Shown here: piece after piece, positions 1-8,161 of the stretch
Layout of the letters: every line of letters begins with the position of its first letter
Position numbering within the stretch: position 1 is the first letter of the stretch
DNA from: Fuerstiella sp.
Lineage (GTDB): Bacteria > Planctomycetota > Planctomycetia > Planctomycetales > Planctomycetaceae
Assembly: GCA_029245955.1 (NCBI GenBank)
Contig: JAQWOH010000031.1
Location: 1-42,079 of the forward strand
Direction of reading: 5' to 3'
Length of the DNA: 42,079 bases
The notes under the pieces: model-generated
The model's database searches: none
Told to the model about the DNA's origin: nothing
What the model saw: only the letters and a program-made list of their open reading frames with translations
Translations under genes and position numbers: made by a program

Positions 1-108
1 TTCCCGTTCCCGTTCCCGTTCCCGGTCCCGTTCCCGTTCCCGTTCCCGTTCCCGTTCCCGTTCCCGTTACCGTTCCCGTTCCCGTTCCCGTTCCCGTTCC
101 CGTTCCCG
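1..108 (-). repeat. Hexanucleotide tandem repeat (TTCCCG)n encoding poly(Gly-Asn)
   Basis: Eighteen six-base units lie in register and continue off the left edge. Only two units differ: 25-30 (GTCCCG, turning one Asn into Thr) and 67-72 (TTACCG, silent). In the minus-strand frame of the surrounding gene each unit reads GGG AAC, Gly-Asn. The unit is two codons long, so copy-number change would alter protein length without shifting the frame. Confidence 0.97.
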
Positions 109-3100
109 CCGCCCACCGTAAAGTCGCGGTCAAATCGGGCCAGTTGCCAGATGGCTTTGTGTCCGCTTCCGGTCGTTGCGTTGCCGGTTACGCCGTCGAC
201 GCTCAATGGTACGGGGTATGGCTGATTATTCTGCAGCTCGATGTGCAGCACATGACGGTCCAGGCTCTCAGACTCAGGCATCACCAGAACCATAGCACTG
301 CTGGCGTCCGCGTGTCGGGTAGCAGCGTCATCAGCCATCATGTTGTCGTGTTTGGCCATGTCCTCCATACGTACGGCCATCACTTCACTGAAGGACAACT
401 GCTGAGCTTCCACCCCAAACACAATTCCCCGATCTTCCGTGTCATGTGGGTACAGTCCGTTGTCGGTCGACGTCCCCGTAACGGATGTCGGATTTTCGGC
501 CACGGTATTGGTGAAGGCATCGTCATCCATGTTCCAGCCGTCGCCCAGATTCTTGTCGTATTCAAACATCGTTACGACATCGTCCGTGTCCATGGCGTCC
601 ACCATGTTGACAGCGAACTGAGCCATGCGACGCAGTTGTTCATGGGTGTACAGTGAAGCCCCGGGTGCCGCACTCGGATCGTTTGTGACCGTATAATCGA
701 TGATCCGGGCAGGTGTCCCCCCGTCTGTTTGTCCGCCACCCAGCGTGTACAGCAGAACGTAAATGTCCCGTGCCAGTTTCTGACGATCCCGCCGGGCCCA
801 GAATTCACGGTCCTTGAATGTTCTGGGGGGAAACGTCTGCAGGGCCGCCGTTCCTTCCGGAGTACCAATCGTCGGTACGCTGGTGACGGACGCTGCCGCT
901 GTGGCTCCTGCAGCATCTGTCTCATTGGCGTCCGGATGTTCCGTAACGGGACGTAATCGCATGCCGGTTCGCAGCATGTAATCCAGAAATGCCGGAGACG
1001 TTTCCGGTGGAGTTTCTGAGCTGCGATTGACGTCCAGAATATGATTGACGCTTAATGGCAATTGAGAAATCAAATCACGTGACTCACCGGCCTCTGATGT
1101 CAGCAGGCGACGCACGACTTTACGAAACGGGTCAGTATTGGCAAATGCATTAATTTTCGTACCGACTGGTCCAAAACGTGGTGGAAATTCACCACGTCCA
1201 TCTCCATCAAAATCAGTCGTCCATTCCCACCAGCGAGGGCCGTCATCGCCGGTGCCACTGTCGCTAACCAGGTTCAGTCCCAGGTCATGTCGATGAATGA
1301 TGGTCCGCAGAGAGTTTGTCAGGGTTGTGAAACGATCTGAGATACTGGAACTGTTAGCAAAGGCGAACGGAGCCAGATCGCTAAGCCGACTGCTAAGCGT
1401 CGTTTGGGCGCTACCGATGTCTCCGGTCGCCAGATGTGCCGGCACCAGATCGGACGGACGAAAGATCTGATCGTCCGGGTGGACAGCTCGTTCGATGTCA
1501 TTCAGGAATTCCAGAGAATCCTCAAATGCCATGTTGTATCGAGCGTTAACGTACTGATTGTCGGCCGTCGATGTGTAATTCTGGTCCCGACCCTTCAGAA
1601 ATCGCGAATCATTCAGCACATTGGACGCCGAGCCGACGATTGGGTACTCGTCGTACTGCAGCCACTGTTCGGGACGAGTCGCGTCGCCGGTGGACAGCAG
1701 CGGTATGCGGGGATCAGAGGTCCTGAACGTTTTTCCAGTTCCACCGACATCCAGTGGGTGCATGAACCCTCGAATGACGCCGGTCCGGGTGCTGGCGATT
1801 CCTTCCAGTGCATTCCGGTTGTCGTCGGCCCCCTGTTTGCCACCGAAGGAAATGGATCCAGTCGAAGCATTCGAAGTCAGTCTGCCGGCGCGACCCGGCC
1901 GCGGCAGTGACCAGACACTGCGGTTCCCGTCGGTGAACCGGTGGTACCACAGAGCGCTCGCGTCTCCCCAGCGGCCGTCGAAGACATCGGTACCGTCGAT
2001 CCGCCCGGTCAACAGCCACAGCCACTCCATGTTGGCCTGTTCAAGGCGATTCATGGGATCGGCGCCATTAAACCATTCCGTAAATGGTAACCCCGAATCA
2101 GGCGTGGCCCCCGATGGCGCCAGTGCCCACAGCGGACTGATTTCGTTGGGGCCCAGCCCCTGATTCGATGCAGACAGAAACGTCAGCCCCAGCGGAGAAC
2201 TTCGGCCGGGGCCGGCCACGGCTGTCCCAAGCTGATTCAGAACCCTCTCGTTCCTTGCGAGTTCTGAGATATTGCCGTGACTGTTCAGGTCGATCAGCGA
2301 ATCCAGGTCGTAGATCGTGAACGAGAACATTGTTGCATACAGCTCACCGCTGGTGGTTTCCTGAATCGGATAGGCCAGATCCATCCAGATACCTTCCTTA
2401 ATACTGTCTCCGTCGTTGTCGGAATCCAACTGGATATTATCAGCGTCCGGTCCGCCGGCTGTTCCTGGATCATGTCCGGTGAACACACCCAGTTTTCCGA
2501 AGTCGCTGGAGTTGACTCCTTCATCCGGACGCAGTGGAAAAGCCCCGTGGGCTCCCGGCAGGCTGGCGATGGCAGCAGCGTCAGCAGTGTTCGCAGCATC
2601 CAGGTATCGGCGAACTGGAACTCCCGCAGACGTAAACCCGGCGATGTGGTGCTCACTGGGTCTCATGGAACGCACGGCAAATTCCGGATGGCCGGTGGCA
2701 GCGGAGTGGTCCCACCAGTCCTCATCCATCACCGCAGGTGTGCCGCCGGGACCACTGACCGTGCTGGACTTCAATAAGGCGGGTCTCATGAAACTGGGAA
2801 TGAACACGGGCACTCGCTGGTAACGTTCATTAGCGGGCTGGTGCGCAGCACCGTTGTCTCTGATGGCCCAGCCTCGGTAGCCCAGAAAGATGTTGTTGAT
2901 ATCCGGATAGGTGTAATCAACACCCGGGGCCGGGAACGGTCCGGCAATCGACGCGTTGGCACCGCGAGCATTATAAAGACCCGGTTCGTCGACGCCGAAC
3001 GGAGCACCGCCCCAGGCGACGAGCGAATCAACGTAGTTGAGGGGATTGTTCAGCCCCAGATTCGCAAACGTGTCGAAGCTTCCGTCATTGTTCAAATCCT

Positions 3101-3479
3101 GTCTCACAACTGGCAATCCTGCAGCGGTACCAACAACATTAATGCCCGTGTCGCTGTGTGCGACGGTGTCGTAGCCGACGACGTTCTGCAACATGGCGTG
3201 ACGACGCCGTGGGCTCCACAGAATACTGCTTTTCTGATTATCGTTGGCTCCAGTCAGGATCTGTTGCAGTGCCCACGGAAACGGGTCGTCCGGCACGTCC
3301 ACGGCCGACTTGGCCGCTTCTGAAAAATACTCAGCAGCCGCACGCTCCTGAGCAGAAAACGTATAAAACACCATGCCCGTGAAGGCCAGCAGTCCCAGTA
3401 GTGCCAGAACAATCAACAGCGTGGAACCACGCCGCCGACTCTCGCACTCAATAGGCTCTGTTGTTGATCTTCGTTTCAT
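1..3479 (-). CDS. Giant GspK/PilX-like minor pseudopilin (partial, C-terminus off the left edge)
   Basis: An uninterrupted reading frame starts at the ATG at 3479-3477 and is still open at base 1, giving at least 1159 residues. The N-terminus has a short basic leader (ESRRRG), then STLLIVLALLGLLAF, which is a prepilin-type cleavage site and hydrophobic helix. The +1 residue is Ser and the usual Glu5 is Ile, as in GspK/PilX tip subunits. The rest is a large extracytoplasmic region with acidic loops such as DLNNDGSFD, DSDNDGDSIKEG and DFDGDGRGEF, and it ends in a Gly-Asn dipeptide tract encoded by a hexanucleotide repeat. It is the last gene of the gspG-H-I-J-K-like series, which supports a tip or initiator role. 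Ordinary GspK has about 300-350 residues, so this one is several times longer. The role is inferred from the N-terminus and gene order. The downstream domains are not recognised. Confidence 0.75.
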   Translation of the reverse strand, partial: MKRRSTTEPIECESRRRGSTLLIVLALLGLLAFTGMVFYTFSAQERAAAEYFSEAAKSAVDVPDDPFPWALQQILTGANDNQKSSILWSPRRRHAMLQNVVGYDTVAHSDTGINVVGTAAGLPVVRQDLNNDGSFDTFANLGLNNPLNYVDSLVAWGGAPFGVDEPGLYNARGANASIAGPFPAPGVDYTYPDINNIFLGYRGWAIRDNGAAHQPANERYQRVPVFIPSFMRPALLKSSTVSGPGGTPAVMDEDWWDHSAATGHPEFAVRSMRPSEHHIAGFTSAGVPVRRYLDAANTADAAAIASLPGAHGAFPLRPDEGVNSSDFGKLGVFTGHDPGTAGGPDADNIQLDSDNDGDSIKEGIWMDLAYPIQETTSGELYATMFSFTIYDLDSLIDLNSHGNISELARNERVLNQLGTAVAGPGRSSPLGLTFLSASNQGLGPNEISPLWALAPSGATPDSGLPFTEWFNGADPMNRLEQANMEWLWLLTGRIDGTDVFDGRWGDASALWYHRFTDGNRSVWSLPRPGRAGRLTSNASTGSISFGGKQGADDNRNALEGIASTRTGVIRGFMHPLDVGGTGKTFRTSDPRIPLLSTGDATRPEQWLQYDEYPIVGSASNVLNDSRFLKGRDQNYTSTADNQYVNARYNMAFEDSLEFLNDIERAVHPDDQIFRPSDLVPAHLATGDIGSAQTTLSSRLSDLAPFAFANSSSISDRFTTLTNSLRTIIHRHDLGLNLVSDSGTGDDGPRWWEWTTDFDGDGRGEFPPRFGPVGTKINAFANTDPFRKVVRRLLTSEAGESRDLISQLPLSVNHILDVNRSSETPPETSPAFLDYMLRTGMRLRPVTEHPDANETDAAGATAAASVTSVPTIGTPEGTAALQTFPPRTFKDREFWARRDRQKLARDIYVLLYTLGGGQTDGGTPARIIDYTVTNDPSAAPGASLYTHEQLRRMAQFAVNMVDAMDTDDVVTMFEYDKNLGDGWNMDDDAFTNTVAENPTSVTGTSTDNGLYPHDTEDRGIVFGVEAQQLSFSEVMAVRMEDMAKHDNMMADDAATRHADASSAMVLVMPESESLDRHVLHIELQNNQPYPVPLSVDGVTGNATTGSGHKAIWQLARFDRDFTVGGGNGNGNGNGNGNGNGNGNGNGNGNGNGTGNGNGNG

Positions 3480-3501
3480 GATGCGAACTCCTGAATGTTC
3501 C

Positions 3502-3530
3502 GTGGGCAAAAGAGCCCACAGCTACGTGCC
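3502..3530. repeat. REP-like hairpin, divergent copy, just upstream of the GspK-like gene
   Basis: GTGGGC (3502-3507) pairs with GCCCAC (3514-3519) across a six-base loop. It is followed by GCTACGTGCC, which also follows the inverted REP copy at 4194-4213. It lies 23-51 bases upstream of the GspK-like start codon and probably belongs to the REP family spread around the transposase. Confidence 0.55.
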
Positions 3531-3582
3531 GTGACCGTCTGGCAGCCGGTGTCTAAGAATTTCCTGTACGGCCCGTCTTGTT

Positions 3583-3675
3583 GGTCCCGAAGAGACCGCG
3601 GCACACAGCCACGGGCGTCAGCCCGTGGTCAACATGCCATATCTTTTTAACTAGCCGTGAAATGGCGACAGCAAC
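3583..3675 (+). repeat. REP element, direct copy 1
   Basis: It comprises a first hairpin (GGTC...GACC, 3583-3597), a second perfect hairpin CCACGGGC-GTCA-GCCCGTGG at 3609-3628, a short AT-rich spacer, and the arm AGCCGTGAAATGGCGACAGCA starting at 3653. The arm ends at the TAG stop of the transposase gene (3675-3677). It matches the copy at 4317-4406 along its full length with a few substitutions. Confidence 0.85.
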
Positions 3676-4138
3676 TATCCCTGATGTTCATCCTCAAACA
3701 AGTACCGCGATTCGTATTCAATTCCGTGTCGATCAAGGAAATCGCGGTACTCTTCCTGAAACGATATTCGCCGATGATGTTCTGCCTGATTTTGAATGTA
3801 TTTCCGGACCGATTCCGTTTGCGTATAACTGACGGTGAATGCTCCGTAACCTTTCTGCCACCCATTCCAGGTTGCCTGCGTCTGCTGATCGTAAACCCAT
3901 TTCGAGGAACCGGCCTTTAGATCTCGCACAACATCAGCCACCGCTACGCTGGCAGACAACCGCGCCAGAATATGGACATGATCCGCGACGCCGCCAAGCT
4001 CAACCAACGCTCCCTGTTTCGAGCGAACGATGCCCCGATGTATTCGTACAGATTCTCCTGAATGGATTCTGAAATGACAGGTTTTCGATATCTGGTTCCG
4101 AACACGATGTGATAGCTGAGCTTCGTGAAACTGCTCAT
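3675..4138 (-). pseudogene. IS200-like / REP-associated tyrosine transposase (RAYT), one-base frameshift
   Basis: The family is made of single-strand-specific HUH transposases that nick at hairpins through a catalytic tyrosine. The N-terminal part (MSSFTKLSYHIVFGTRYRKP... to YEYI) is in the frame of the ATG at 4138-4136. The rest (RGIVRSKQGALVE, the HUH motif DHVHIL, SSKWV, GWQKGYGAFT, the tyrosine motif VRKYIQNQAEHH, and the end GIEYESRYLF) is in another frame. Restoring one base in the GCCCCGAT run at about 4032-4039 joins both parts into a 154-residue protein, a normal family length. The HUH histidines and the tyrosine are intact, so the lesion looks recent. An inverted REP arm ends 13 bases before the start codon. 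A sequencing error or programmed frameshifting would be the alternatives to a true pseudogene. Confidence 0.85.
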
Positions 4139-4150
4139 GTTCGTAAATCT

Positions 4151-4222
4151 GCTGTCGCCGTTTCACGGCTATGTGTTCTGTGTTGCTTTTTTCCCATGGG
4201 CTGACGCCCATGGCTACGTGCT
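4151..4222 (-). repeat. REP element, inverted copy
   Basis: The arm GCTGTCGCCGTTTCACGGCT at 4151-4170 is the reverse complement of the arm at 4384-4403. It is followed by the perfect hairpin CCATGGGC-TGAC-GCCCATGG at 4194-4213 and CTACGTGC. It lies directly upstream of the transposase start codon and forms an inverted pair with the copy at 3583-3675. A GCCGC/GCGGC mini-hairpin follows at about 4227-4239. Confidence 0.85.
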
Positions 4223-4316
4223 TAAGCCGCTCCGCGGCATGAAATAATTTCTTGTGTTTCGTTCCGCGGCCGTCAGCACACGGATATTTGCTTATGCCGC
4301 TCCGCGGTCGGGGTTT

Positions 4317-4406
4317 GGTCCCGAAGGGACCGTGGCACGTAGCCACGGGCGTCAGCCCGTGGTCACGTGCCAAATTTTCTACTAGCCGTGAAACGGCGAC
4401 AGCAAC
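4317..4406 (+). repeat. REP element, direct copy 2
   Basis: Perfect hairpin GGTCCC-GAA-GGGACC (4317-4331), perfect hairpin CCACGGGC-GTCA-GCCCGTGG (4343-4362), then the arm AGCCGTGAAACGGCGACAGC starting at 4384. It ends 15 bases from the stop codon of the gspJ-like gene and could act as a 3'-end stabiliser or terminator for the upstream pseudopilin genes. Confidence 0.85.
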
Positions 4407-4420
4407 ATGAATATAAACAG

Positions 4421-6583
4421 CTACCGATCCGTCGTTAACGGCAGCACAAGAGTCAGTTGACGAAGTTTTTCTGTGATCTGATCAAAGAACTGAACCTTCA
4501 TACGAATGGACCGCAACGGTCGGCGATTGTCGAGCGACACCCAGACGTCCGGAGCTCCCTGCGCGCCGCCAACGGCGACGCCGGAAAATCGCTGACCGGG
4601 CACACTTGGCCACGACGGTGCGTCAGTGCCCGTGTAACCGTCCTGCACACATCGATACGCGATCTGAAATCCCTGTCCGGGGAGATTGCCAAAGCCGGTC
4701 TGTCCGTCCTGGTCCCATTCAAATACGCCGTCACCGTCTGCGTCCCAGCCAACCACATTGTTGGCCACGAATGTTGCAGGCACCGCAAACACAACATCGC
4801 CTACAGCGTATTCGTTGTCGGGATCCCAGTACCCTCGGTTTCTGGCCACACCGGTCTGACGGTCGACTTCGGCGGATGGATCCGTCATGGAATTCGGTGA
4901 CGGCCCCGGTGGCGAGTCACCACGGCGTGGCGGGTAATAACGATAGGGAACAAACGGAGCGCTGGCCTCGTTCTGACTGATGCCACCACTGCCATCCAGA
5001 TCAAAGCTGCGGATGGGCAGCGTGGTCAACCCGTTCGGAGTCCATGTGTCGAATACATGATTTCGCGCCCGAGACGCCCCACTGATCGGCAGAGAAGGAC
5101 CATAATTCTGATTGAGCCTTCGCGAACTGTTGTAATCACCGTGTACGACGGTCGTGGTTCCACCGGCCTGAATCTGAGTGCGATAATTGTGCGACGGCAC
5201 CACAAACCGCTGCAGTCGATCGTCCCAGATTTCCACTTTGAATTCGTGCACATTATTCAGCAGTAGGTCTTCCACCTTGCGACTGCCACCCCGACCGGAC
5301 GTCCCGTCAAATTCAGCAATCACGCCTGTCGATTGTCGAAGGTTCAATCGAGTTCCGACCAGGTCCATGGGATTCCCGTTGCCGATTGCCGCCCCGGTAT
5401 TCAGGCCCGCATAACTCTGCCCCGATCCCAGCGGCACAGAAACTTCGTCTGTATTCGCCGTGCGGCACGCGGCCATAGGCCAGTTGAAATCCGGATCGGA
5501 CGTTTCGGCATGAGTGAACCGTCCGAGGAACAGTCGTTCGACCGGATCGTTATGTTCCCGTGACAGCCCCGTCACGGCATTAAACCCAAATCGCACCCAT
5601 GGAATGCCTAATGACCTGGCCGTGGGAGACGGATCATCATTCGACAGCGAATCGATTCCGACGAATTGCACATCAGTGGGAATAAACGGAGGGGCCCCTG
5701 TCAGAACCGGAGTCGCCGCGTAGTCGAAGTGGCGCCAGAAATCATTCGTGGCCCTGACGTTCCACGCCAGCGGGGCGGTCTGTCCCGTGGATAGCGCAAA
5801 ATGGTCGGCATTGCCTGAGTTTGTCTGATTAATATTCAGCGGAGCCTGTACGTAGGCCAGCACACCCCCGATGTTAACACCTGTTCCAATGCTGTTCGTG
5901 TACTGATTGTCGCCCACATTGCTGACAGGCTGAACACTCAAATCCTCACCGGCGACCGCCAGCGGCTCACGAATCAGCATTACTCTGCGGTACAAAGCCC
6001 CGCCTCGCACAAAGTAAGAGATTTCAGCAGCAGACGATCCGCCCACGTTGTTCGCACTCAGGTTGGAATCGTCGGCATCCGGTTGATTCGGATTGAAGCG
6101 CAGAGTTGTGCGACGAGCCTTATCATCAAAATCAGGGTCTGCAGCCAGGTCGTACAACAACCTGGCCGAACCGAAAAATTGAGAGTCGTCGGTGGTTTCC
6201 TGAGTCAGAGATGCGTTGACCGTGAACTGCAGCAGATCATCCAGTCCACTGTTTGTGTCGTTGGTGGAAATATAAAGATAGCCGGCACGCTGGCCAAACG
6301 ACGTGGGGGACGTCGCGGAACTTTCTGTCGGACAGAAGGGCTGTACGTATCGAAAGGAACGCTTGGAAATATCAGCTTTGATAATCGTGGTCAGGGCGCG
6401 GGCCTGCTGGTCGTTCTTGGCAATTCCCTGTTGCTTACTGACACTGTCCGTCGCCATTTCAAAAATGGCAGTAAACATCGTCATCATCAACAGCACCAAC
6501 GTCACCGACACCAGCATTTCGACCAGGGTAAATCCCGGTCGAGCGGCTGGCCTTCGTGTCGGTTTTGATACTGAAGCGTTCAT
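4421..6583 (-). CDS. GspJ/PilW-like pseudopilin, 720 aa
   Basis: The leader MNASVSKPTRRPAARPG precedes FTLVEMLVSVTLVLLMM, a canonical prepilin peptidase site with Phe+1 and Glu5 and a hydrophobic assembly helix. The protein is fifth of six in a gspG-to-K-like series, which fits the minor pseudopilin GspJ. In type II systems GspI-J-K form the tip of the pseudopilus. At 720 residues it is about three times the usual GspJ length. Acidic loops resembling EF-hand/dockerin loops occur late in the protein, notably DLDGSGGISQNE and DADGDGVFEWDQDG. The next gene of the operon lies about 940 bases away because of the REP/transposase insertion. The GspJ assignment rests on order and N-terminus only. Confidence 0.8.
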   Translation of the reverse strand: MNASVSKPTRRPAARPGFTLVEMLVSVTLVLLMMTMFTAIFEMATDSVSKQQGIAKNDQQARALTTIIKADISKRSFRYVQPFCPTESSATSPTSFGQRAGYLYISTNDTNSGLDDLLQFTVNASLTQETTDDSQFFGSARLLYDLAADPDFDDKARRTTLRFNPNQPDADDSNLSANNVGGSSAAEISYFVRGGALYRRVMLIREPLAVAGEDLSVQPVSNVGDNQYTNSIGTGVNIGGVLAYVQAPLNINQTNSGNADHFALSTGQTAPLAWNVRATNDFWRHFDYAATPVLTGAPPFIPTDVQFVGIDSLSNDDPSPTARSLGIPWVRFGFNAVTGLSREHNDPVERLFLGRFTHAETSDPDFNWPMAACRTANTDEVSVPLGSGQSYAGLNTGAAIGNGNPMDLVGTRLNLRQSTGVIAEFDGTSGRGGSRKVEDLLLNNVHEFKVEIWDDRLQRFVVPSHNYRTQIQAGGTTTVVHGDYNSSRRLNQNYGPSLPISGASRARNHVFDTWTPNGLTTLPIRSFDLDGSGGISQNEASAPFVPYRYYPPRRGDSPPGPSPNSMTDPSAEVDRQTGVARNRGYWDPDNEYAVGDVVFAVPATFVANNVVGWDADGDGVFEWDQDGQTGFGNLPGQGFQIAYRCVQDGYTGTDAPSWPSVPGQRFSGVAVGGAQGAPDVWVSLDNRRPLRSIRMKVQFFDQITEKLRQLTLVLPLTTDR

Positions 6584-6610
6584 TGTTCCGATTTCGTTGT
6601 GCGACTGCTT

Positions 6611-6703
6611 TCAGCCCGTGGTGATTGTTTCCTGATCGCGTTTGCCGCCGCCGCTGCACGGCTGAGGTTGTTATTATTCTGAATGCATGAGCCGTGAAAC
6701 GGC
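6611..6703. repeat. REP-family fragment between gspI-like and gspJ-like genes
   Basis: TCAGCCCGTGGT (6611-6622) equals the right half of the REP hairpin, and AGCCGTGAAACGGC (6690-6703) is a 14-base exact match to the REP arm. The left half of the hairpin is missing, so this is a decayed or partial copy. It occupies most of the 144-base gap between the two pseudopilin genes. Confidence 0.6.
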
Positions 6704-6727
6704 CTGGTCTTTTTAATGTTGTTCAAA

Positions 6728-8161
6728 TCAGAAGTCGAGATTCAATAATTCAGTCGGGATGTTGCGGGACCCCATCGGATATACATCAACAATACCGGCA
6801 GGAAACATTGCGCCGCCAAAGCGGCTTGTATCACTACCGTCCAGACTGCCGTTATCGAAACCGTCGCTGCCCGCTCCTTCGGAAGCGCGGATAGCCGTTT
6901 CCAGCGTCACCAGATAATCGTAAGTGCCCCACGGTACCGCCGGCGGACTGATCACAGGGGCTTCCTGTACATCCTGTATGCGGTACCAGACGCCATTGGT
7001 GGCATCGAAAATGAATTTCCCTTTACGGATGTTCGGTTCCGTGGGGTCACCGTTCGTGCTGCGGGATGGCAGTCGCACGCCCACTGTACGACTGCCGGCC
7101 AGGAACGTCGCTTCGAATAATCGTTCGTCAGTCACATCAACGCCGTCATTAAAACGAACCACCACGTCGATGCTGCGAGCCAGACCATCGCTTCTGCGTC
7201 GTACATTCAGCAGCCATGAAAAATCGCTGACCTTGCGCGACTGCAGCAGCACTCGAGAGACGATCTCTTCACCCGGCTCCAGTAGGTTATCGCCGTCCTG
7301 ATCCACTCGAAATTCGACTGGCAATGACCGCTGGTCCAGTGCTCCGTTCATGTTGAAGTCTTCACCGGTACTCATGCCCCCGCTGTTGTCCAGGTCTTCG
7401 GTGTAATACGCCACCTTGGCAACGTTATCCAGGGCCAGCAAAGGAAAGGCCTGACTGAATTTACCGTTCTCTGAAAACAGGACAATTCGGTAAAACTCGG
7501 GGTCCTCAACCAGGTACCCACCGTTGCCATCGGACGGCAGCAGTTGACCGGATGTCGGCACCTGCGAAAGATCATTGTCCGTCAGCAGTTGTATCTGCCC
7601 TGGCGTGGTCACAGTGCCTGCCTGGGTGTCGAGCTGGGTTTGCCAGCCGTCACCCTGACTGGCCAGGTTCAGTGCAATCATTCGAATGGCATCGGCGTGC
7701 GCCGCTGAAGCACCAGGCCCGTTACCGTCAGTGGCGGTCAAACCACCTCCCCAGCGAATAATATTGCCGGCTGGTTTTGACCCGTCGTTTCCAAAGATTG
7801 TGGCAGCACCGCCGTTGCCGTCGGCAAGGTGTGTATAGAAACCCACCGGGTCAATCACATAGTTGCGCACATTCCGACCACGAAAATGTTCCACCAGATT
7901 GCCGTCGTTGTCGGGGTCGAACACCAGACGCGGTCGAACATCCAATAGCGTTTCCACGTTGTATTTGGTGATGGCCGCGTTCGTCAACTGGGTCGCCTGC
8001 AGCGCTCGCAGCATGGAAATCGGAAACAACACGGCAACCGACGCGACTCCGATGCTCATGATCATGAGCGACATCAGCACCTCAACAAGAGTGACACCCC
8101 GTCGGATGTTTGTGACGTCGATATCATGGTCAGTCAGGTGATGTTGCTGTCCTGTTCTCAT
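6728..8161 (-). CDS. GspI/PilV-like pseudopilin, 477 aa
   Basis: The leader ends in IRRG and is followed by VTLVEVLMSLMIMSIGVASV, a prepilin-type site with Val at +1 and Glu5 present. The N-terminal helix resembles PilV/GspI minor pilins. Its ATG overlaps the TGA of the gspH-like gene (ATGA at 8158-8161), so the two are almost certainly translationally coupled. Acidic loops include DPDNDGNLVEHF, DLDNSGGMSTGEDF and DQDGDNLLEPGEE. GspI proteins are usually about 120-130 residues, so most of this protein is an added extracytoplasmic region of unknown fold. Assignment as GspI comes from position (H-I-J-K order) and the non-Phe +1 residue. Confidence 0.78.
   Translation of the reverse strand: MRTGQQHHLTDHDIDVTNIRRGVTLVEVLMSLMIMSIGVASVAVLFPISMLRALQATQLTNAAITKYNVETLLDVRPRLVFDPDNDGNLVEHFRGRNVRNYVIDPVGFYTHLADGNGGAATIFGNDGSKPAGNIIRWGGGLTATDGNGPGASAAHADAIRMIALNLASQGDGWQTQLDTQAGTVTTPGQIQLLTDNDLSQVPTSGQLLPSDGNGGYLVEDPEFYRIVLFSENGKFSQAFPLLALDNVAKVAYYTEDLDNSGGMSTGEDFNMNGALDQRSLPVEFRVDQDGDNLLEPGEEIVSRVLLQSRKVSDFSWLLNVRRRSDGLARSIDVVVRFNDGVDVTDERLFEATFLAGSRTVGVRLPSRSTNGDPTEPNIRKGKFIFDATNGVWYRIQDVQEAPVISPPAVPWGTYDYLVTLETAIRASEGAGSDGFDNGSLDGSDTSRFGGAMFPAGIVDVYPMGSRNIPTELLNLDF

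Larger units (their letters stand above)
3583..4406 (-). mobile_element. RAYT/IS200-like transposase unit with flanking REP palindromes
   Basis: A broken Y1 (HUH) transposase gene at 3675-4138 lies between REP copies: direct at 3583-3675, inverted at 4151-4213, and a second direct copy at 4317-4406. The two direct copies share the hairpin CCACGGGC-GTCA-GCCCGTGG and the arm AGCCGTGAAAYGGCGACAGC. The whole unit sits between the gspJ-like and gspK-like genes, separating two genes that would normally be adjacent. No target-site duplication is obvious, as expected for this transposase class. Confidence 0.8.

Noticed and set aside
1..120. Possible CRISPR array or telomere-like repeat at the left edge
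   Set aside because: The repeat units are six bases with no spacers and are in frame with a long coding sequence, so they are a coding microsatellite.
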